Origin: Myxococcus xanthus
GTDB lineage: Bacteria > Myxococcota > Myxococcia > Myxococcales > Myxococcaceae
DNA: 64,000 bases
Assembly (NCBI RefSeq): GCF_900106535.1
Contig: NZ_FNOH01000004.1
Location: 62,001 to 126,000, forward strand
Direction of reading: 5' to 3'
In this document: one piece after another, positions 32,969 to 46,730 of the stretch
Layout of the letters: each line of letters opens with the position of its first letter
How positions within the stretch are numbered: the first letter of the stretch is position 1
The notes under the pieces: generated by a model
What the model saw: only the letters and a program-made list of their open reading frames with translations
Databases searched by the model: none
What the model was told of the DNA's origin: nothing
Made by a program: the position numbers and the translations under genes

Positions 32969-33724
32969 ATGGTCATCGACCTCATCATCCTCGGACTGGT
33001 GCTGTTCTTCGCCATGATCGGCGCCATCACCGGGGCGTCGCGCCAGGTCGCCAACGTGGTGGGCCTGGCGGTGGGCTACTTCGCCTCGCGCCGCCTGGGC
33101 CCCGTGGCGGCCCCACACCTGGCCGAGGCCCTGGGCAGTCCGCTCTTCCTGGGCGCCATCGTGGGCACGGTGCTCCTGTTCATCTGCACGTGGCTCGCGG
33201 TGCGCTACGCCCTGGGCGCGTTGCTGCTGCGCATCCTCTCCACCGGTCAGCACAATGAGAACCGGGGCGTGGACCGCTTCCTCGGCTTCGTGCTGGGCGG
33301 CGCGAAGATGGGCATCATCGCCTGGGTCGTCCTCAGCGCCATCGCCTTCTTCGAACAGCACGTCGTCATCGCGGGCCGCCGCGTGGGCCTGTCCCCGAAG
33401 GAGTCGCTCTCCATCGAAGTCGCCCGCCGCTACAACCTCTTCGAGATGACGCAGTTCGCCCCGGTGAAGAATCTGGTGGAGGTCGCCAAGGCCGCCGGTG
33501 ATCCGAAGCGCGCGGGTCGGCTCCAGGACGACCCGGCCTACAAGGCCCTGCGCAAGGACCCTCGCTTCCAGCGCCTGCTCCAGGACCCGAAGCTGAAGCA
33601 GGCCCTGGCGCGAGGAGACACCGCCGCGCTGCTGCGCCACGACGGTGTGCTCCAGCTCATCCAGGACCCGGACGTGGCGGCCCGGTTGGGCGCCGCGGCC
33701 CGCGCCTCCGAGCGCGAGCCCTGA
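32969..33724 (+). CDS. CvpA-family membrane protein
   Basis: 251 residues. Four hydrophobic helices in the first about 130 residues, starting DLIILGLVLFFAMIGAITGA, as in CvpA (colicin V production) proteins, which carry a GFxxG pattern before helix 2; here the equivalent is GASRQVANVVGLAVGYFAS. A central element DRFLGFVLGGAKMGIIAW is also typical. The C-terminal about 100 residues form a soluble helical tail with LQDDPAYKALRKDPRFQRLL, not found in short CvpA proteins. Probably co-transcribed with the Hsp70/J genes (15-bp gap). Function of the family is unclear, linked to envelope homeostasis. Confidence 0.8.
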   Translation: MVIDLIILGLVLFFAMIGAITGASRQVANVVGLAVGYFASRRLGPVAAPHLAEALGSPLFLGAIVGTVLLFICTWLAVRYALGALLLRILSTGQHNENRGVDRFLGFVLGGAKMGIIAWVVLSAIAFFEQHVVIAGRRVGLSPKESLSIEVARRYNLFEMTQFAPVKNLVEVAKAAGDPKRAGRLQDDPAYKALRKDPRFQRLLQDPKLKQALARGDTAALLRHDGVLQLIQDPDVAARLGAAARASEREP

Positions 33725-33725
33725 T

Positions 33726-34796
33726 TCACACGTCCAACTGCGTCGAATCCAGCCCCCGCAGCCGCTCTCGCACGAAGCCCGCGTCCACCATCACCTGGCG
33801 CCGCCGCCGCTCGGGCGCCTCGAACATGACGTCCGCCATGACGTGCTCCAGGACGGACCGCAATCCTCGAGCGCCCAGCCCGCGCTCCACGGAATAACGC
33901 ACCACCTCACGCAGGCCCGGGTCGGCGAAGTCCACCTCCAGGTCGTCCATGGACAGCAGTTCGCGGAACTCGCGCACGATGGAGTCCGGCGGCTCGGTGA
34001 GCACACGCATCAGGTCCTCCTCGCCCAGCCGCTCCAGTTGCACCACCACCGGCAGACGGCCGAGGAACTCCGCCAGCATGCCGAAGTCCGTCAACTGGCG
34101 GGTGCTGATGCGCTTCTGGCTGCGCTTCGCCGAGTCCTCCGCGCCAAAGCCCATGGCGCGGCGCCCTTCATCCCCATCGTCGTGCAAGTCACTGAACGTG
34201 CCCGCGCAAATGAAGAGGATGTCGCGCGTGTCCACCTGCACGAAGTCGCTCTTGTTCCAGGCCTGGGTGACGTTGAGGGGTACGTACACCTCGCGGCCCT
34301 CCAGCAGCTTCAGCAGCGACTGCTGGACACCCTCGCCGCCGATGTCGCGGCTGCCCGCGCCGTTGCGGGCGCCCTGGGAGCGGCGGGCAATCTTGTCCAC
34401 CTCGTCGATGAAGATGATGCCCCGCTGGGTGTCCTCCACGGAGTGGTTCGCCTTGAAGAGGAGGTCGGAGATCATCACCTCCACGTCCTTCCCGTAGTAG
34501 CCGGCCTCCGTGTACTCGGTGGCGTCCACGGTGGTGAACGGCACGTGGAGGATGTCCGCCAGGTTGCGGGCGATGTGCGTCTTGCCGCTCCCGGTGGGTC
34601 CCATCAGCAAGATGTTGGATTTCTTGATGAGCGACGTCCGGCGCAGCCTTCGCGCCAGCAGTCGCTTGAGGTGATTGTGGGCCGCAATGGCCACCGCGCG
34701 CTTGGCCCCGTCCTGGCCGATGACGAAGCGATCCAGCCGCTCGTAGATTTCCCGCGGGGTCAGCAGCGCCTCTTCCCTGCGTGCGGACGACTCCAT
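33726..34796 (-). CDS. ClpX-like AAA+ ATPase without zinc-binding domain
   Basis: 356 residues from the ATG at 34796 (GGGAGGG upstream). Walker A GPTGSGKT (66-73), Walker B IIFIDEVDK (127-135), sensor-2 like GARGLRSVLEH near the C-terminus. Relative to true ClpX (about 420 residues), the N-terminal zinc finger is absent, the pore loop GYVG reads GYYG (99-102), and the ClpP-contacting IGF loop reads MGF (in AMGFGAE, 215-220). So it is a ClpX paralogue that may unfold proteins with or without ClpP. It is convergent with cvpA (2-bp gap) and divergent from speA. Confidence 0.85.
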   Translation of the reverse strand: MESSARREEALLTPREIYERLDRFVIGQDGAKRAVAIAAHNHLKRLLARRLRRTSLIKKSNILLMGPTGSGKTHIARNLADILHVPFTTVDATEYTEAGYYGKDVEVMISDLLFKANHSVEDTQRGIIFIDEVDKIARRSQGARNGAGSRDIGGEGVQQSLLKLLEGREVYVPLNVTQAWNKSDFVQVDTRDILFICAGTFSDLHDDGDEGRRAMGFGAEDSAKRSQKRISTRQLTDFGMLAEFLGRLPVVVQLERLGEEDLMRVLTEPPDSIVREFRELLSMDDLEVDFADPGLREVVRYSVERGLGARGLRSVLEHVMADVMFEAPERRRRQVMVDAGFVRERLRGLDSTQLDV

Positions 34797-35034
34797 GTAC
34801 CCTCCCCTTGTTTCCACGCGTCCCTCAGGACTCACGGGGAAAGGGTAGGAATTGAATGGAGGGTCGGCCCGCGGGAGGAGGAGCACCGGGCGGCCGCCCC
34901 GCCAGCCTGCTTGCCCTCCGCACAAGCGGCTGTTGAATACCGAGAGGCTTTCCGATAGTTCCCGCGCGATTCCTGTGATCGTCCGTTGTTCACGGGAGTC
35001 CACCCCATCTACCCCAGGGAGCCTCGAGACGCCG

Positions 35035-37065
<2,031 letters not shown>

Positions 37066-37089
37066 GCCCCGCGCCAGAATGAAGTCCTC

Positions 37090-37123
37090 GCCCTCTGTCG
37101 CTCGCCGCGGCAGGGGGCTTTTT
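37090..37123 (+). terminator. Intrinsic terminator after speA
   Basis: GCCCTCTGTCGC (37090-37101) pairs fully (with G-T pairs) with GCGGCAGGGGGC (37107-37118); five-base loop, followed by TTTTTC. It lies 25 bp past the speA stop. A classical rho-independent terminator. Confidence 0.85.
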
Positions 37124-37140
37124 CATCCCCGGGCGTTCCG

Positions 37141-37668
37141 TCAGTGGCCCGCGATGAGAGGCTCTCCGGTGCCGAAAGGCTGCGGCTCCTCCGCGAAGGC
37201 CACGTCGGCCGCCTGGGCCCTCAGGCGCTGGAGCACGGAGCGCTGCGCCTCGCCGCGCTGCACGAGCGACTCGAAGGGAAACACCGCGAGCCGCGCGTCT
37301 TTCACCGACACGCGCGCCAGCGTGCGCCAGAGGGACAAGCGGCCCTCCGTGGCCGCGCACAGGCCTTCCAATTCCAGCAGCCGGCTCAAGGGCGAATAGC
37401 GCACGAGCGTGCCGTTCAGCTTCAGCCGGCTCACCTTCTCTACGGCCCACGCGGCGCGCGTCTTCAGCCCATCTCGCTTCAGCGCCAGGGCGTCCATCAC
37501 CGCTAGCAGCGTGGACTGGTCTTCCTTCAGCTCGGGGACGAGCGTCGCCAGATAGCGGCCCAGCAGGTTGCCGCGGTTCTCCACCTCTGTGCGGATTGCC
37601 AGCTCCAGCCCGCCCACCGAGCCCGCCAGGTGGTCATTGAGGTAGATGCCCAGCCGCTTCGCATGCAT
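37141..37668 (-). CDS. Hypothetical all-helical protein
   Basis: 175 residues from the ATG at 37668 (GGAGG seven bases before). I do not recognise the family with certainty. The sequence begins MHAKRLGIYLNDHLAGSVG and continues as strongly helical, with a LGRYLATLVPELKEDQSTLL segment, charged helices, and FPFESLVQRGEAQRSVLQRL near the end; no signal or membrane segment. It looks like a four-helix bundle and may bind a small ligand or metal. It faces the speA terminator and lies near the OsmC gene on the same strand. Confidence 0.55.
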   Translation of the reverse strand: MHAKRLGIYLNDHLAGSVGGLELAIRTEVENRGNLLGRYLATLVPELKEDQSTLLAVMDALALKRDGLKTRAAWAVEKVSRLKLNGTLVRYSPLSRLLELEGLCAATEGRLSLWRTLARVSVKDARLAVFPFESLVQRGEAQRSVLQRLRAQAADVAFAEEPQPFGTGEPLIAGH

Positions 37669-37774
37669 GCCGTGTCCTCCAGGACGAGCCCCGCAGTCGG
37701 GGAGGATGAACACGAAGGGGCCCACCCGCAGCATTCGCGGGCAGGCCCCCTGGAGGGCAAGCGGCCTGGCGCCC

Positions 37775-38209
37775 TCAGTCCGGATAGCTGAACGTCAGCG
37801 GCAGCTTCACGTCCGGGTGGAGGCTGCGGGCCACCGGGCACTCGCGGCCCACCTTCTCCAGGGTGGCCCGGTGCTCGGCGGACAGGCCGGCCGGCATCTG
37901 GATGTCCAGCACCAGCTCGGCGATGCGGCGCGGCGGCGGCGACATCCGCTTCTCCACACGGGCGCTCACCTCGCCCAGGGCAATGCCTTCACGCGAGGCG
38001 AACAGGTGCATCGTCGTCACCGCGCACGACATCAGCGCCGCGCCCACCAGGTCCGTGGGCGAGAAACTGCCACCGGTGCCGCCGTTGTCGCGCGGCGCCT
38101 CCGTCTGATTCACCGTGCCCGACGGGCCATGGGTGAGCTGCGTCTTGAACTGGGGCTGGCTGACCAGCGTCATCACCACGCCCGTGGCGGGCGTCTGCGG
38201 CGGGCTCAT
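37775..38209 (-). CDS. OsmC-family peroxiredoxin-like protein
   Basis: 144 residues. Typical OsmC/Ohr fold: GGTGGSFSPTDLVGAALMSC with the first catalytic Cys (about 62) and, near the end, RECPVARSL with the second Cys (about 124). Glu-based helix MHLFASREGI is present. Known role: thiol-dependent reduction of organic hydroperoxides. ATG at 38209 with GGAGCG upstream. It is near a YciV-type PHP gene but on the opposite strand; regulation not visible. Confidence 0.9.
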   Translation of the reverse strand: MSPPQTPATGVVMTLVSQPQFKTQLTHGPSGTVNQTEAPRDNGGTGGSFSPTDLVGAALMSCAVTTMHLFASREGIALGEVSARVEKRMSPPPRRIAELVLDIQMPAGLSAEHRATLEKVGRECPVARSLHPDVKLPLTFSYPD

Positions 38210-38271
38210 GTCGGCGCTCCTCGAAGCAAAAGGGCTCCGCCGACATACCACCCGAACCGCGACAGAGGCCG

Positions 38272-38559
38272 CTACTTGTTGCGCTTCCGGGCCGCGCCGC
38301 CGGACACCTTCGACGGAGCCTCCGGGACGCGCTCGGGCGCGCCGAGCACCTGGGCCCGAACCTGCTCGGCCGGCAGATGAGCAGTGTCCGCCATGACACA
38401 GGACACGAAGGCCAGCTCCGCCAGGGCCCGGCGCGCGCGCTGCCGCACCGCGGGGTCCTCCGAGGACAAGACCTCGGTGGCGGACGCCACGTAGCTGCTC
38501 GCCAATGACTCGAAGAGGTAGACCCGGTTCTCGATGGTCGTATCGGACTTCTTGCCCAT
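38272..38559 (-). CDS. Small hypothetical protein
   Basis: 95 residues, starting MGKKSDTTIENRVYLFESLA. Mostly helical, charged and soluble, ending in a basic tail (GGAARKRNK). No known domain seen. On the minus strand, 62 bp upstream of osmC in the same direction, so the two may be co-transcribed. The ribosome-binding site is weak (GAGCCC). Divergent from the PHP gene across 118 bp. Confidence 0.55.
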   Translation of the reverse strand: MGKKSDTTIENRVYLFESLASSYVASATEVLSSEDPAVRQRARRALAELAFVSCVMADTAHLPAEQVRAQVLGAPERVPEAPSKVSGGAARKRNK

Positions 38560-38677
38560 AGGGCTCGGACAGTAGCCACATCCTGGGTGGCGGCGGCACC
38601 CCCCATGCCGCAAGTTGGTGTGAAACCCGGCATAGGTCGCGTATGGGGAACATTCCCCCCACACCCTGGAGCCCGCC

Positions 38678-39496
38678 GTGATTGACCTGCACTCGCACAC
38701 CACCGCCAGCGACGGTCAATATGCTCCCACGGAGCTGCTGGCCCGCGCCGCCGCCGCCGGGGTGACGGTGTTGGCGATTACCGACCACGACACCGTCGCG
38801 GGGTTGGCCGAGGCCGAGGTGGCGGCGCGCGCCCACGGCGTGGAGCTGGTGCCGGGCATCGAAATCTCCGCGTTCATTCATGGACGCGAGTGCCACATCC
38901 TGGGGCACTTCCTGAGGCCGGACGACGAGGACATCGCTCGCTTCGCCGACCGGCTCCGACTGGAGCGCGAGCAGCGCATGGAAGCCCTGCTGGAGCGCAT
39001 GCGGCAGCTCGGCTACCCCGTGCGCATGGAGCACGTCCGGGCGGTGGCCGGCGACGCGCAGTTGGGACGTCCCCACCTGGCCCGTGTGCTGGTGGACCGC
39101 GGCTGGGTGGTGGACGTGAAGGAGGCCTTCGACCGCTTCCTGGGCATGCGCGGCGCCGCCTGGGTGGAGCGCTTCAAGCTGACGGGCGAGGACGCCATCC
39201 GCCTCATCCGCAACGCGGGCGGCACGGCCACCCTCGCCCACCCGGGTTCATCGCGCATGGAGCGACTGGAGATCCGCGCGCTCGCCCAGGCGGGACTGGC
39301 GGGCCTCGAGGTACTGCACGAGGACCACAACCCCAGCGTGCGCCAGAAGTATCTCAGCCTGGCCAAGGAGCTGGGCCTGGTCCCCACCGCTGGCAGCGAC
39401 TTCCACGGCGAGGCCATCTCCGCCGACCACCGGCTGGGCACCGCCTCCATGCCTCCCGAGCTCTTCGCCCGCCTCAAGTCACGCGCCCAGGCCTGA
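38678..39496 (+). CDS. PHP-domain phosphoesterase, YciV/RNase AM type
   Basis: 272 residues, GTG start with CTGGAG upstream. PHP metal ligands: DLHSHTTASDG, ITDHDTVAG, PGIEISAF, GRPHLARVL, and AGSDFHGE near the end. Length and motif order fit the YciV (RNase AM) family, which removes 5' nucleotides from short RNA and hydrolyses 3',5'-bisphosphonucleotides. Cytoplasmic. It stands alone: the kinase gene begins 56 bp later and probably has its own promoter. Confidence 0.88.
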   Translation: MIDLHSHTTASDGQYAPTELLARAAAAGVTVLAITDHDTVAGLAEAEVAARAHGVELVPGIEISAFIHGRECHILGHFLRPDDEDIARFADRLRLEREQRMEALLERMRQLGYPVRMEHVRAVAGDAQLGRPHLARVLVDRGWVVDVKEAFDRFLGMRGAAWVERFKLTGEDAIRLIRNAGGTATLAHPGSSRMERLEIRALAQAGLAGLEVLHEDHNPSVRQKYLSLAKELGLVPTAGSDFHGEAISADHRLGTASMPPELFARLKSRAQA

Positions 39497-39552
39497 ACCG
39501 CCCAGGCGGGTAAAAGTGAAAAGTCCAGGAATTTGTTAGTCTCCGGGCCTCC

Positions 39553-42665
<3,113 letters not shown>

Positions 42666-42669
<4 letters not shown>

Positions 42670-43556
42670 GCCAGGCTCCGGAAACGCTGACGCCGCTGCT
42701 GCTCGCGGGGGCACCCGAGTCACTGCACGACACGCTGCGCTCCGCGCCCGCGCTGGAGGCCCTGCTCACGGAGCTGCTCGACCAAGGCCGTGCGGCGTGG
42801 CCCACCGTGGCGCTGGCGCCCGCGGCCCTGTTGCACCACGTGGGCCGGCACCTGCGCGAGGAAGGCACACCCCTGGATGCGCTCAAGCAGCTCCATGCCG
42901 CGGACGTCTACCTGGCATGTGCCTGTGCCCAGGGAGAGCCCCAGGCGTTGCAGCTCTTCGAGAAGCACGTCCTCCAGAAAGCCGCCGCACGACTGTCCCG
43001 GCACCTCACGGCGATGGTGGACGAGGTGCTCCAGGTGACGCGCCAGCGGCTGCTACTGGGCGTTCACGGCTGCGCGCCGAAAATCGCGGAGTACTCGGGC
43101 CGGGGCTCGCTGGGCGGCTGGGTGCGAATCGTCGCCTCGCGCATCGGCGGCGAGCTGCTGGAGCAGACCGGCCGCCACGAGCAGTCCTCCACGCCTCCGG
43201 AGGCCTTGGAGCAACTGTTGTCCCGGGACGACCCCGAGCGAAACGTGCTCCAGGCCCACTCCCGGCAAGCCCTGTCCGAATCCCTCCAGGCCGCGCTGGC
43301 GACGTTGTCCGAACGGGAGCGCGCGCTTTTGCGCCTGCACCACCTCCACGGCCTCACCATGGACCGCATCGCCACGCTGTACGCGGAGCCCCGCTCCAGT
43401 GTCGCACGCCACGTGGCCCAGGCCCGTGAGCGGCTCCTGAAGCTGACCCACCGAGAGCTGGCCGCCCGGCTGAAGCTGGACGGGCGCGAGGTGGAGAGCC
43501 TCCTGGGCCTGGTCCAGAGCCGCCTGGACCTCAGCCTCCACCGTCTGATGAGCTGA
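42666..43556 (+). CDS. RNA polymerase sigma-70-like factor, Myxococcales type
   Basis: 296 residues, ATGA overlap with the kinase. A region-2-like part (about 90-170) with FEKHVLQKAAARLSRHLTAM and GRGSLGGWVRIVASRIGGEL, and a clear region-4 helix-turn-helix (about 210-258): LSERERALLRLHHLHGLTMD, then RIATLYAEPRSSVARHVAQA. Sigma factors of this sort occur next to TPR kinases in Myxococcales (TIGR03001-type, recalled). N-terminal 80 residues are unique. No promoter is visible between the two genes, so both come from one transcript. Confidence 0.8.
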
Positions 43557-43649
43557 TGCGTGTCTCGAATGCCGCGCTGATTCAGGCTGCGCATCCATCG
43601 CAGGCGATGCCATCATCCGGGGAAACCCTGGACGAAAGAGCCCTCAACG

Positions 43650-43886
43650 ATGGCGCAAAAGAAGGCGAAGCGAGCGAACCGAGACCTGGAGAAGACGTAC
43701 CCGCGCAAGGACTTCGTCGCGAAGCTGCGGCGGTTGGCGGACGCCATCGAGGAGGGCAAGGCCTTCAACATCCAGGTCGCTGGCGAGCGCCTGCGCATCC
43801 CCGCCGACGCGCTCTTCAACATCGAGCACGAGCGCGGGGACGGCGTGGACGAGGTCGAGTTCCAGCTGCGCTGGCAGCGGGAGTGA
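43650..43886 (+). CDS. Amphi-Trp domain protein
   Basis: 78 residues, ATG with AACGATG context. Sequence KTYPRKDFVAKLRRLADAIE then EGKAFNIQVAGERLRIPADA and a final EVEFQLRW, the pattern of the small amphi-Trp domain (a beta-alpha-beta fold with a C-terminal Trp strand). Function unknown in all hosts. Follows the sigma-factor gene by 93 bp and is convergent with the chemoreceptor 4 bp away. Lysine-rich start suggests a cytoplasmic protein. Confidence 0.8.
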   Translation: MAQKKAKRANRDLEKTYPRKDFVAKLRRLADAIEEGKAFNIQVAGERLRIPADALFNIEHERGDGVDEVEFQLRWQRE

Positions 43887-43889
43887 GCC

Positions 43890-45452
43890 TCAGTTCCGCG
43901 TCGTCTTGAAGCGGCTGGTGACGGCGGTGAGCCCCTCGGCCACCGCCTGCAGGTCCTGGGCGATGCGCGTGGTGCGTCCCGTCGCGTCCACGCCCTGCTT
44001 CACCAGCTCCGCGACGTTGCGGGCGCCCTGCACGGCCTGCTCACTGGACTGGCGCTGCTGACGGGTGGCGATGGTGATCTGCCGGGCCGCCTCGCTGGTG
44101 CCGCGCGCCAGCTCGACGATTCGCTGGAACACGGAGGAGGCCTGCTCGGCCACCTCCACGCCCCGGTCGCTGGTGGCCATGCCCACGCGGGCCTTGGCTG
44201 CCGCTTCCTCGCCGGAGTCCTGCACCTTCTCCACGATGCGGGCGATGTCACGCGCGGATGCGGACACGTTCTCCGCCAGCTTGCGCATCTCCGCGGCCAC
44301 CAGCGAGAAGCCCCGCCCCACCTCGCCCGCCTTGGTGCCCTCCAGCGCCGCGTTCAGCGCCAGCAAGTCGGAGCGCTCCGCCACCTGGTTGATGACCTGG
44401 GCAATCTTCGACACCTGCTGAAGGTCCTGGTTGAGGCCGACAATCGCGTCCGCGACGCCCTTGGACTCGGTGCGGATGTCGTTGATGCCCGCCACCACCT
44501 GCGCAACCACCGCCATGGCCTCCGCCACGGCCTCGTGGGTGCGCCGCGCGCTCGACTCCACCACCTCCGTGGAGCTGGAGATCTGCTCGGCCGTGCGGCT
44601 CAGCTCCTCGAACGTGGCGGCAATCTGCTGCGCGTACGCCGCCTGCTGGCTGATGACGTGTTCCTGGTCCGCGGACGCCCCCAACAGGCCCCGCGATGCG
44701 CCGGACAACTGCTCCGTGCGCGAAACCATCTCCATCACCGAGGTGCGCAGCGTGCCCAGCATCTTGTTGAACGACTGCGCCATGAGGCGCACCTCGCCCG
44801 TGGCCGGCACGTCCAGTTCCCCGCGCGACATGTCACCCCGGGCCACGTCCCGCACCACCTCCGTCACCCGGGCCACCGGTTCGGCGATGGCGCGGCTGAT
44901 GAACAACGACAGGGCCAGCCCCAGCACCAGCGCGCCCGCCAGGCCGGCCAGCACCGCGCCCCGCATGTCATCCACCGAGCTGAGCGCCTCCTGGACGCCG
45001 AAGCCCGCCACGTAGATGCGCTCACCACTGGCGCAGCGGACCGACACCTCGTCGTGTTGGGTGGACGTGGCGCAGCCCTCCAGCCCCTCCACGCCGAGCG
45101 AGCGGATGGCCGTGGGAATGGAGCCGCGCCCATGGAGCACGGTGCCTTCCGCCGACACCAGCCCCTGGTAGCGCAGGGTGAAGCCACCGCGCTCGTTCAG
45201 CGCCTCCGGGGCCTCCAGCATCGACAACACGTCCCGCACCCGGGCCGTGGATTCCGGCGTGCTGTCCGCGGACAGGAGCGCGGGGTGCTGCGATATCAGC
45301 CGCGCCACCACCCGCACCCGCTTCTGGAGCAACTCCAGCGTGACTTCCCGCTGGTGCATGGGGAAGTACACGACGCAGAAGCTCACCACCGCCAGGCACG
45401 GCACGAGCACCGCGATGGCCACCTGCGTCCGCAAGCCGAGCCGGCCCCACAT
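43890..45452 (-). CDS. Methyl-accepting chemotaxis protein
   Basis: 520 residues from the ATG at 45452, nine bases after GGGGAG (a nearer ATG at 45461 touches that site). Helix TM1 (about 8-30), a periplasmic domain of about 125 residues with two Cys (GCATSTQHDEVSVRCASGE), TM2 (about 160-185), HAMP (to about 240), then signalling domain with the hairpin tip ERSDLLALNAALEGTKAGEV followed by GRGFSLVAAEMRKLAENVS. It would signal to a CheA/CheW complex, here or elsewhere. The sensed ligand is unknown; no che genes are adjacent. Confidence 0.92.
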   Translation of the reverse strand: MWGRLGLRTQVAIAVLVPCLAVVSFCVVYFPMHQREVTLELLQKRVRVVARLISQHPALLSADSTPESTARVRDVLSMLEAPEALNERGGFTLRYQGLVSAEGTVLHGRGSIPTAIRSLGVEGLEGCATSTQHDEVSVRCASGERIYVAGFGVQEALSSVDDMRGAVLAGLAGALVLGLALSLFISRAIAEPVARVTEVVRDVARGDMSRGELDVPATGEVRLMAQSFNKMLGTLRTSVMEMVSRTEQLSGASRGLLGASADQEHVISQQAAYAQQIAATFEELSRTAEQISSSTEVVESSARRTHEAVAEAMAVVAQVVAGINDIRTESKGVADAIVGLNQDLQQVSKIAQVINQVAERSDLLALNAALEGTKAGEVGRGFSLVAAEMRKLAENVSASARDIARIVEKVQDSGEEAAAKARVGMATSDRGVEVAEQASSVFQRIVELARGTSEAARQITIATRQQRQSSEQAVQGARNVAELVKQGVDATGRTTRIAQDLQAVAEGLTAVTSRFKTTRN

Positions 45453-45662
45453 GCTTGCCATCTCCCCGGTGAGAAAGTTTCACGCCGGATGGATGCCGAC
45501 GGTTCTCGGACGGTAGGCGTCCCTTCGCGGAGCGTCAAACCGGCCGGCCAGACTGGAGCCGTGCGGGCGGCTGATCCACGCCAGGCGCGCCCCGGGGTCC
45601 CATGAACACCGCTTTTCGCCGTCATCTCAAGGGGTTGGCGCGCCGCTCCCTGGACTTTCCCT

Positions 45663-45691
45663 TTGACATTGCGAGCACGGTGTCATTAGGT
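45663..45691 (+). promoter_or_regulatory. Candidate nuoA promoter with overlapping inverted repeat
   Basis: TTGACA (45663-45668), 17 bp, then TTAGGT (45686-45691), close to a sigma-70 site. TGACA at 45664-45668 and TGTCA at 45681-45685 form an inverted repeat, a possible operator. A start near 45697 would leave nuoA (ATG 45702) with nearly no leader, and no ribosome-binding site is seen before it. Confidence 0.4.
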
Positions 45692-45701
45692 TCCGCGCGC
45701 G

Positions 45702-46073
45702 ATGACTCCGACTCCCCTCACGCCATACCTGCCGCTGGCCGTCGTCCTGCTGCTGGCGGGTGGCATGGCGATGCTCATTCCCCAGATCACCACGCGGCTG
45801 GGTCCTCGCCGCCCGAGCGCCATCAAGGCGACCAGCTTCGAGGCCGGCTCCGAGTCGAGCGGCCCGGCGCGGCAGCGCTTCGCGGTGAAGTTCTACGTCG
45901 TGGCCCTGCTGTTCATCGTGTTCGACGTGGAAGCGGTGTTCCTGTACCCCTGGGCGGTGAACTTCCAGGCGCTCGGCTGGTTCGGGTACGTGGAGATGCT
46001 GGTTTTCGCCGTGACGCTGGTGGTCGGCCTTATCTATATCTGGAAGAAGGGCGCCCTGGACTGGGAGAGCTGA
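45702..46073 (+). CDS. nuoA: NADH-quinone oxidoreductase subunit A
   Basis: 123 residues with three transmembrane helices. Conserved loop FEAGSESSGPARQRFAVKFY and the FDVEAVFLYPWAV helix with the key Asp/Glu pair identify NuoA. Role: membrane subunit at the junction of the two arms of complex I, near the quinone channel. The ATG at 45702 has no good ribosome-binding site. nuoB follows after 6 bp. Confidence 0.95.
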   Translation: MTPTPLTPYLPLAVVLLLAGGMAMLIPQITTRLGPRRPSAIKATSFEAGSESSGPARQRFAVKFYVVALLFIVFDVEAVFLYPWAVNFQALGWFGYVEMLVFAVTLVVGLIYIWKKGALDWES

Positions 46074-46079
46074 GACATC

Positions 46080-46643
46080 ATGGCTGACGCTGACCTCGCA
46101 AACATCGTGACGACCCGCCGTGACGAGTCCATGGGCTGGCTCCAGTCCATCGTCTCCAAGGGCCTCGGTTGGGCGCGCAAGTACTCGCTCTTCACCTATC
46201 CGTACGCCACGGCCTGCTGCGGCATGGAGTACATGTCCGTGGCCGCCAGCCGGCACGACATCTCCCGCTTCGGCGCGGAGTTCCCCCGCTTCTCGCCGCG
46301 CCAGGCGGACCTGCTGATGGTGGTGGGCACCATCAACCTGAAGCAGGCCCCCATCCTCAAGCGCGTCTATGAGCAGATGGCCGAGCCCAAGTGGGTCGTG
46401 GCCTTCGGCGTGTGCGCGTCCTCGGGCGGCTTCTACGACAACTACGCGGTGCTCCAGGGCATCGACCGCATCATCCCGGTGGACGTCTACATCCCCGGCT
46501 GCCCGCCGCGCCCGGAGCAGGTGCTCGACGGCCTGATGCTCCTGCAGGACAAGATTGGCAACCAGGTCCACCGCATCGCGGAGCGCGAGGAGGCCAACCC
46601 CACGGCCGCTCGGCACAACCTGCTGCTGTCCATGAACAAGTAA
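46080..46643 (+). CDS. nuoB: NADH-quinone oxidoreductase subunit B
   Basis: 187 residues. The N2 [4Fe-4S] cluster ligands are present: the tandem Cys of [24 protein letters not shown] and [14 protein letters not shown]. Role: hydrophilic subunit holding the last iron-sulfur cluster before quinone. ATG at 46080. It is the last gene of the nuoAB transcript; a strong hairpin follows, then two genes on the opposite strand, so it is separated from nuoC by about 3 kb. Confidence 0.96.
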   Translation: MADADLANIVTTRRDESMGWLQSIVSKGLGWARKYSLFTYPYATACCGMEYMSVAASRHDISRFGAEFPRFSPRQADLLMVVGTINLKQAPILKRVYEQMAEPKWVVAFGVCASSGGFYDNYAVLQGIDRIIPVDVYIPGCPPRPEQVLDGLMLLQDKIGNQVHRIAEREEANPTAARHNLLLSMNK

Positions 46644-46668
46644 CGCGCCCCACGCGCGGTACCGCCAG

Positions 46669-46720
46669 GGCCCCGCCCGCTTCCCGCCTCAGTCGGTGGA
46701 AGCGCCGGGGCCTTGGTATT
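46669..46720. terminator. Bidirectional terminator after nuoB
   Basis: GGCCCCG and GCTTCC (46669-46684) pair with GGAAGC and CGGGGCC (46698-46712), with short internal mismatches and a 13-base loop, then TTGGTATTTCT. It sits between nuoB and the convergent thioesterase gene and should end both transcripts. Confidence 0.65.
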
Positions 46721-46730
46721 TCTGGCGCCA

